The position numbers and the translations under genes are program-made. Positions 22,646 through 28,038 of a stretch of DNA of 28,038 nt are shown here, in pieces. The stretch spans positions 1 to 28,038 of the forward strand of contig JBEBGL010000026.1 of NCBI GenBank assembly GCA_040081465.1, given 5' to 3'. Under the pieces are notes generated by a model that saw only the letters and a program-made list of their open reading frames with translations, was not told where the DNA came from and ran no database searches. Numbering within the stretch: the first letter of the stretch is position 1; each line of letters opens with the position of its first letter. The DNA is from UBA668 sp040081465. Lineage in GTDB: Bacteria > Actinomycetota > Acidimicrobiia > Acidimicrobiales > Ilumatobacteraceae.

Positions 22646-24628
22646 GTGAAACACCAGTCGGTCGTGTTCTGCATACTCGCCACCACGCTGGTTGCATGCT
22701 CGGGCTCCGAATCATCATCGAATGAAGGGTCATCGGTGACGAGTGCGAGTAGTGACGGCCTCGTCGATTTGACTTCGGTCGTCGATCCTTTCGGCGAGGA
22801 GTTAGCCGCGATTCGCGAGGCGAACGGAGGCCACCTGCCGCTCCCGGATTCACTCGACTTGTTTGCCTCGGCATTCGGCGAAGTCCCCGGCGGCGATGCC
22901 AGCCGCTTCGACGCCGCGCCCAGCCATCCCATGATGGCGCTATCAGCTGTGGCGCGACATTGGGGCGAACTCGACGCCGCACAACAGCAGTCGGTACAGG
23001 TACACCTCGGCTACTCACGATTACAGAGTTTTCGCGCGCCTGAGGCAGCCCCGCCGGATGCAGCCATACAGGCAGCCGTCGATTCCGCACGGGCGGCGAT
23101 CGCCGAGCGTGTTGGTACGGATGTGCCCTTTCCCATAATCGGTGAACTTGTGCCTGGTCTTAGCGCGACCTTGCCGGGCGACGACTTCGAGACACCGGTT
23201 GCCGGAATGGCGTTGTCGGAACGTGGTGGCGAGTGGGTAACGACCGGTCAACCGGACACCTGCCGGGTGAAGTTCAACAGTGATTCCGGGGTCAACGACA
23301 ATGTCGTCGCGCATGAGGTCTTTCACTGCTTTCAGTTCTTCCTCGCCGGCGACTTAAACGTCTTCTACGACGCGCAGAGTTGGATTGTCGAAGGCTCTGC
23401 CGAGTGGGCAGGCGCGGAAGTTGGAGGATTCGACGACACCACAAGCCTCAACTTTCAACTGTGGCTCGCGAAGGAGTACTCCCTGTACGCGAAGGCCTAC
23501 GAGGCGATCGGTTACTACTGGGTACTCGAGTCGATGGGAGTTGCACCCTGGACAGTCGTAGGCGAGATGCTCATCGCTTCCGGCGACGTCGCCGCCGTTG
23601 CGGCCAGCGGGCTTGACCCCGTCGCGGTGCTATCCAAGGTTGCTACCTCGACGAGTCGAGCAGTAACCGTCGACGCGCTCCCGGTCTCTGGGACGTGGGA
23701 CTTCGGAATTTCAGATGTCCCCGCATTCGGGTTCCGTTTCGACGCGACTGTGACCCCCACCGAACCATACGAGTACCAACGCGACCACGCGTCGTTCTCT
23801 CGCTACGAGATCCCGGTACTGCGACTAGAGGGTGGTAATCGCGTTCAGGTATCCCTCGCCGCGGATGTCGGCGCACTTGAGTTCTTCGGACAGGATCCGA
23901 TTCCATACCAGAGCAGCCTCGTTCGCGAGTTTTGCCTTGAGGAAGGCGGGTGTGGTTGCGGCGCCGACGGCACTATCGGCGAACTCCCTCCCGGCACACG
24001 CGACCTGATCCTCACCGGTGGTGAGTTCGAAGGCGGTGGCACAATCAGGTTTCAGGTGCGCCTTCCCGACATCGCGTTTACCGACGGAACCTGGCAAGGG
24101 ACCATGACTTCCACCGACATGTCCATCAGCGGCAGCGCCGGATCCGGCTCGCGCCCGGAAACTACGTCGGCAATCGAATTCATTATCGAGGGTGGCGTTG
24201 TCACGTCCGGTACTTACGCACTGCAGTATCCCGGCACGTTCTCCACTCCTTTGGGGGCGATAGATGGAACGGTGTCAATCAGTGGTGCCGTGACCGGATG
24301 CGGTTACTCACCTGAACTCGTGCCAGCCACGATTGTCATCGACGCGACGATGCAGTTTCCCACCGGTGACACGGGGCCGGTGCAAGTCGTGATTGACATC
24401 GGCGCCGGCACGGTTACCGTCCAACAGCCCATCGGCCCAGCGATATCGCGCCCGTTCGACAGTGGCGGAGACTTCGACACGTATGGCTCAATGTGGGTGC
24501 TGCAAACTGACAGCACCCCAACACGCCGCCGGGGTTACCTCGACGCGACGGCTGAACTCGCGTTGATGGGTGCTGCAGGTTTCGCTGTCAACGACGTTGT
24601 GTTCTTCTTCGACATCAGTCGCGCCTGA
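22646..24628 (+). CDS. Putative gluzincin-type metallopeptidase lipoprotein 2
   Basis: This 660-residue paralog of the preceding gene keeps the same layout: lipobox TLVAC (Cys18), Ser-rich linker, HEVFH at 223-227, EGSAEW at 249-254, and a beta-rich C-terminal half with C-LEE-x-G-C-x-C and GCGYSP. Retention of all putative zinc ligands in both copies argues that the site is functional. Other parts, such as the linker and the 185-210 region, differ, so substrate or partner may differ. Residue-level function is inferred from the motif only. It is convergent with the large secreted-protein gene, 11 bp away, with no hairpin terminator visible. Confidence 0.7.
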   Translation: MKHQSVVFCILATTLVACSGSESSSNEGSSVTSASSDGLVDLTSVVDPFGEELAAIREANGGHLPLPDSLDLFASAFGEVPGGDASRFDAAPSHPMMALSAVARHWGELDAAQQQSVQVHLGYSRLQSFRAPEAAPPDAAIQAAVDSARAAIAERVGTDVPFPIIGELVPGLSATLPGDDFETPVAGMALSERGGEWVTTGQPDTCRVKFNSDSGVNDNVVAHEVFHCFQFFLAGDLNVFYDAQSWIVEGSAEWAGAEVGGFDDTTSLNFQLWLAKEYSLYAKAYEAIGYYWVLESMGVAPWTVVGEMLIASGDVAAVAASGLDPVAVLSKVATSTSRAVTVDALPVSGTWDFGISDVPAFGFRFDATVTPTEPYEYQRDHASFSRYEIPVLRLEGGNRVQVSLAADVGALEFFGQDPIPYQSSLVREFCLEEGGCGCGADGTIGELPPGTRDLILTGGEFEGGGTIRFQVRLPDIAFTDGTWQGTMTSTDMSISGSAGSGSRPETTSAIEFIIEGGVVTSGTYALQYPGTFSTPLGAIDGTVSISGAVTGCGYSPELVPATIVIDATMQFPTGDTGPVQVVIDIGAGTVTVQQPIGPAISRPFDSGGDFDTYGSMWVLQTDSTPTRRRGYLDATAELALMGAAGFAVNDVVFFFDISRA

Positions 24629-24639
24629 CGCAAAGTTCG

Positions 24640-27120
24640 CTACCCGACGTACACCTCGGCTATCCGCCACTCGCCAGTCAACGTCACCCGTAGTTGTAGA
24701 TGCGCGTCGGCTTCAGTCTCGAAAGTCCATGGTTCCCCGCGCTGCAGGTCATCGAGGGTCATCGTCGCGCTGAGATGGAAGTCGAAGGCGCCAGGACCGC
24801 CGAGCGGGCAGTCCGTCTCACCGGTAACCGTGACTTGGCCGTGAAGATTGAAGCTGAGTTCGCTGCCGAACATAATCAGGTCGTTCTCCGCATACTCCGC
24901 AACAGTGTCGTCAAGCGAGCGGCACCTCGGTCCGGGCTCTGCGGTCGAGCCGGAGAAAGCTCCCTCATCCGGCGTATTGCCCTCGATTTCTAGACCGAAC
25001 CGGTACAGCCAACCGAACGGGGGCGCTTCACCACCCAGGAAGTCAACGCGCACATCGATCCGTGCGCTGTCTATTCTCACAAAAGCGTGGCCTATTTCGC
25101 GCTCGTACGACACGCCGGCAGCGTCCGAGAAGATCGCCGAGACGTAATAGAGGTGGCCAGGACAGATATTGGCTGCGACCTCGAATTCTGTGGCCGCGCC
25201 AGAGCCGATGTCGACAGTTCGTTCTGCCGCGCATCCTGGCTCGCTGTCCCTAGGCAGTTCTGCCGCAGTGAGCTTTACTGTCCGGATCGTGACCGGTCGG
25301 TCACTTCCGATCGACAGCGTGATTGGAACCGCGTGCCAGTTGTCGCGGCTCGTCACCTCGCCACTCAGCACCTGAAGTATTGGCGCACCGACAACCGGAT
25401 CGGTGCCTGGGCGATCGGTGGCACCCCACGGCCACACGTAACCCGGGCCACCCCAACCGACAACGTCGTAGCTGACCTCGAAATCCGCCCAACCTTCGCC
25501 AGGCTGAGCACATCGCGACTCGTCCCCAAAGACGCTGCCACAGATTCTCGAACCGTCAGGCGGGATCGGCACCGAGAACAACACTGGTGAGCGGGGAGGG
25601 TAGGTGTAATCCAGCTGAATCGCAGAGGTCTTTGTGAGCAAGTGACCATCGCGGATCCGACTGATCACGATGGGTAGCTCCCTTGTGGGCGTTTCCGTCG
25701 ACGGAATTGCCATCCCGTAGCAATTCCAGCTGTAATCGATTGCTTCGCGGACCCTGAGACCGTTGTCCAAGCGCCATGGCCCGCCGCACCGATCCGCCGT
25801 GGTGCCGACTCGAACGTTCAGTTGTTCGGTGACGGCCACGGTGCGGGGTTCGGTGAAATGCACCCTCTTCAACTCGATTGTCGGTACCAGCACCTGCGGG
25901 CCTTGCAGCACGAAACCATCAGTGGCGAGGGGTCGCAGAGTGTTGTCGGTTTCGTAGATCGTGACGCACACCTGCGCGAAACCTCCGGGCGTGAGCGGAA
26001 TGCTCGCCACCGCTTTGCGCGTGAAGTCGGGGTCGTACACACCGGCGGGGCTGGGGTGCGAGTCGTCCCGGATGTATATGTCGGCAGGATCCATGGTGCC
26101 GCGCGTCCCCAGCTCGCAGAGCCCGGGCCACACCGGGTACTCCCCGGGCAAAGGAGTAGGAAGCGGGAAAACACCAACGGTGATTAGTCCTCCGTCATGC
26201 GTCCACGCCGTCATCTGCGCGACGGAATCCGTCTCGCTGAGCTGCACCACGGTCGGCGGCCGACCTTCGGGCGTGGCGTCGGGCAGGATCGAGATGTCGT
26301 CAACGGGGCGACCGAGGAAGTCAGTCCCTGTGAGGTGAAGTTCGTACGGCAGGTTTTGATCACGTTCGAGCGGAATCGCGCAGTGCGCTAGAAATCCAAA
26401 GTCGAGCGAATACTCCTCGGCCTCAAGACGTGCCTGCCAAGCCGAGCTTTCGGCCGCCGACGTCGCGGGCTCCAGGAGCGCCAGTGGCTCATAGGCGAGC
26501 GATGATCCGTATGGACGGCCCTCGACATACAACGATTCCAAAGGAGTCAGCGAGTAAACGGTCATTGCCGTAGCGGGCGCGTCTGGGCACGCTCGTTGAG
26601 CCCCATCGACTCCCCAGATGCTGGGTTCAGGTGGCATGTGAATGGCGAACAGAGTTCCGGCGTATCCCTCGGGGCACGGAACGGTGGGCAATGCTCCCGG
26701 TTCCGGTCCGGCGCAACCGTCGAAGGCACGTTCTGGTAGCCGACTGATTCCGTCGATCGGGTCGTAGAACAGCGGCGGGTCCGAGAAGTCGACACCCGCA
26801 GGATCGGGATCGCCCTCGGGAGTCTCAAGTGACGGACCGAAGACACCACCGATGACCGGACTACCACCGCTCGCGCCTTCGCCGCCAGCGCCGAGATCGG
26901 GGCCAGCACCACTGATCGGACCGAGCAACGGAATCGCTTGCTGATCGTCAAGGTCACCGTCGACTAGTACGGCGACGCCCGGGTTGTCCGCGGTAGCGGT
27001 ACTGGTGTCGTTGTTGCTGATCGCGCGAGCGCCGACGATGCCGACCAAAACGGTGGCGGCGGTGGTGAGGGCTGCTGCGAGTTTGCGTGTGGTGGCGTTC
27101 ATCAGACGAGGCTCAGTCAT
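24640..27120 (-). CDS. Large secreted protein of unknown family
   Basis: From ATG 27120 this is an 826-residue protein with an N-terminal signal peptide or anchor (about 12-34), then a Gly/Pro/Asp-rich low-complexity stretch (about 45-120). The rest is predicted mainly beta with many scattered Cys, suggesting disulfides outside the cell. A segment of about 290 residues from about 281 (ATPEGRPPT) through GVYDPDFTRK, LNVRVG...CGGPW and SWNC to the ICGSVFGDESRC region is shared with the adjacent partial gene. A C-terminal part of about 250 residues, with further Cys, has no counterpart there. No known domain was recognised. ATG 27102 is an alternative start. A -10-like CATCAT lies six bases before ATG 27120, but evidence is weak. 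Confidence 0.65.
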   Translation of the reverse strand: MTEPRLMNATTRKLAAALTTAATVLVGIVGARAISNNDTSTATADNPGVAVLVDGDLDDQQAIPLLGPISGAGPDLGAGGEGASGGSPVIGGVFGPSLETPEGDPDPAGVDFSDPPLFYDPIDGISRLPERAFDGCAGPEPGALPTVPCPEGYAGTLFAIHMPPEPSIWGVDGAQRACPDAPATAMTVYSLTPLESLYVEGRPYGSSLAYEPLALLEPATSAAESSAWQARLEAEEYSLDFGFLAHCAIPLERDQNLPYELHLTGTDFLGRPVDDISILPDATPEGRPPTVVQLSETDSVAQMTAWTHDGGLITVGVFPLPTPLPGEYPVWPGLCELGTRGTMDPADIYIRDDSHPSPAGVYDPDFTRKAVASIPLTPGGFAQVCVTIYETDNTLRPLATDGFVLQGPQVLVPTIELKRVHFTEPRTVAVTEQLNVRVGTTADRCGGPWRLDNGLRVREAIDYSWNCYGMAIPSTETPTRELPIVISRIRDGHLLTKTSAIQLDYTYPPRSPVLFSVPIPPDGSRICGSVFGDESRCAQPGEGWADFEVSYDVVGWGGPGYVWPWGATDRPGTDPVVGAPILQVLSGEVTSRDNWHAVPITLSIGSDRPVTIRTVKLTAAELPRDSEPGCAAERTVDIGSGAATEFEVAANICPGHLYYVSAIFSDAAGVSYEREIGHAFVRIDSARIDVRVDFLGGEAPPFGWLYRFGLEIEGNTPDEGAFSGSTAEPGPRCRSLDDTVAEYAENDLIMFGSELSFNLHGQVTVTGETDCPLGGPGAFDFHLSATMTLDDLQRGEPWTFETEADAHLQLRVTLTGEWRIAEVYVG

Positions 27121-27150
27121 ACCTAAATGATGCACGAAACCCGAAGCGAG

Positions 27151-27177
27151 GTTGACACGTCAACAAGGTCAGCTGAC
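27151..27177. repeat. Two adjacent palindromes between the secreted-protein genes
   Basis: GTTGAC-AC-GTCAAC (27151-27164) and GTCAGCTGAC (27168-27177) are perfect inverted repeats. The second contains the TGA stop of the upstream minus-strand gene. They lie in the gap before the 826-residue gene, so they could be operator sites or part of a termination or RNA-processing structure. No T-tract follows. Confidence 0.4.
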
Positions 27178-28038
27178 TGTCCCGATGTAGTACGCCCCGG
27201 CGCCGCCGGGCACGCCAACAAACGGAAAGTCGATGTAGAAAGTGAGAGCTGCTGATCGACAGTTCGACGTAGGCCCGACACAGATCCCACCGCGCGGTCG
27301 CGGGAGCGCAATGCGACCAATTGCCGGTCGCGAGCGTCCTTCCCTGTCGGTTTCAAGGCTCAGTACACCAACGCCCGACAGCCAAGTACCGGACCGTCGA
27401 TAGTCCACATACACGTAAAGGTCAAACGTGGTGTCGTTGGGTAGGGCCGGGCAGGTCCACCGGACGTCGAAGTAATCGAAATAGAAATTTCGGACCGCGC
27501 CAGACAGATCCTCGTCCAAAGTCCATTCAGGCCCGCAGTCGTACCCCGCGTCGCCGACTCTCACTCGCAGGTCGCCGGCCGCGATGTCGGCGCCTTCCAA
27601 GTCAACGGTAGTCAAGGTCAGCACCGGAACTTTTCTGTCTGCTCCTTGGATGAGGTGGATGTCGGTCGCAATTGCGGCACCACTGCTGTCGTAGATCGTG
27701 GTGCAGAACAATGTCGGCGAAACTGGCAACTGAATCCATGTGGAGGTCTTGCGCGTGAAGGTTGGGTCGTAAACACCGAGCGGTGAGACAAACACTTGGT
27801 CATCACGTGTGCTGGTGCTCGCGACGACGCCCTCACCGGCAGTGGGGCATTCGACATCGTCGGGTGGAATGCCACCGTAATCGTCAATGTCTTCGATGGT
27901 ATGTCCGGTCTGCAGGCGCGTTGCGAAGGTGACCGATCCTGACGCGGGTGCCCAACCGTCGATGTACGCAAAGTCACCGATGATGTAGGCCTGTGTCGGT
28001 GGACGACCTGACGGTGTTCCGTCGTGCATCACGAACGG
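27169..28038 (-). CDS. Secreted-type protein paralogous to its neighbour, 5' end missing
   Basis: The reading frame is open to the window edge, so the N-terminus is outside; about 290 residues are visible. They align with residues from about 281 of the neighbouring secreted protein: GTPSGRPPT, SPLGVYDPTFTRK, L-VRVGDAGYDCGPEW and VRWTCPA match ATPEGRPPT, SPAGVYDPDFTRK, LNVRVG...CGGPW and YSWNCYG. Conserved Cys pairs indicate the same disulfide-bonded fold. It ends where the neighbour continues for about 250 more residues, so it lacks that C-terminal part. An in-frame GTG at 28032 is not a likely start given the alignment. No known family was recognised. Confidence 0.65.
   Translation of the reverse strand, partial: PFVMHDGTPSGRPPTQAYIIGDFAYIDGWAPASGSVTFATRLQTGHTIEDIDDYGGIPPDDVECPTAGEGVVASTSTRDDQVFVSPLGVYDPTFTRKTSTWIQLPVSPTLFCTTIYDSSGAAIATDIHLIQGADRKVPVLTLTTVDLEGADIAAGDLRVRVGDAGYDCGPEWTLDEDLSGAVRNFYFDYFDVRWTCPALPNDTTFDLYVYVDYRRSGTWLSGVGVLSLETDREGRSRPAIGRIALPRPRGGICVGPTSNCRSAALTFYIDFPFVGVPGGAGAYYIGTVS

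Noticed and set aside
1..28038. tRNA or other structured RNA genes
   Set aside because: All gaps are about 112 bp or less. Reading them showed no tRNA-like CCA end, T-loop sequence or known riboswitch core; a covariance-model search was not possible here.

Overview
The window looks like chromosome of a GC-rich actinobacterium. Supporting signs are GTG starts, several transcripts that appear to lack a leader, a CsoR copper repressor, the actinobacterial form of SerC, and an FHA-FtsK/SpoIIIE protein of the type VII secretion kind. Gene content fits class Acidimicrobiia, but that placement is inference. No rRNA, tRNA, CRISPR array, insertion sequence or phage module was seen. Coding density is very high: the longest stretch without a gene is about 112 bp (14445-14556), so no gap of 300 bases needs separate description.

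Region 1 (31-6845) is mostly housekeeping. A membrane-anchored protein with two DUF4352-like domains is followed, convergently, by rlmB (23S rRNA 2'-O-methyltransferase) and a fused ispDF (isoprenoid MEP pathway). A Crp/Fnr regulator diverges from ispDF. serA and serC, two steps of serine synthesis, are divergent from a 39-bp gap.

Region 2 (6855-15318) is envelope and transport. A translationally coupled trio encodes an OpuAC-type binding lipoprotein with a Thr/Ser-rich insert, an ABC ATPase and an ABC-2 type permease. Next to it are an anchored LppX/LprG-like protein and a 1266-residue FHA-FtsK/SpoIIIE ATPase with one intact and two degenerate ATPase modules. A sigma/LuxR-like HTH protein is divergent from the ATPase, and the gap between them carries four 12-bp direct repeats.

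Region 3 (15329-19376) is a copper-efflux operon: csoR, copZ, a His-rich secreted protein, copA and a low-molecular-weight protein tyrosine phosphatase. A palindromic CsoR operator lies between the -35 and -10 elements. The promoter and operator are embedded in the last codons of the upstream crotonase gene. The genes overlap by 4 bp or abut, so they are probably translated as a coupled unit.

Region 4 (19359-20583) holds a DUF983 membrane protein and an ECHDC3-like crotonase that lacks both catalytic glutamates.

Region 5 (20648-28038) is accessory and the least understood. Two tandem paralogous lipoproteins each carry a gluzincin-type zinc-peptidase signature (HEVFH followed by EGSAEW). Converging on them are two large secreted proteins that are paralogous to each other and match no family I recognise; the second runs off the window edge. 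This surface-protein cluster is the best candidate for something undescribed.
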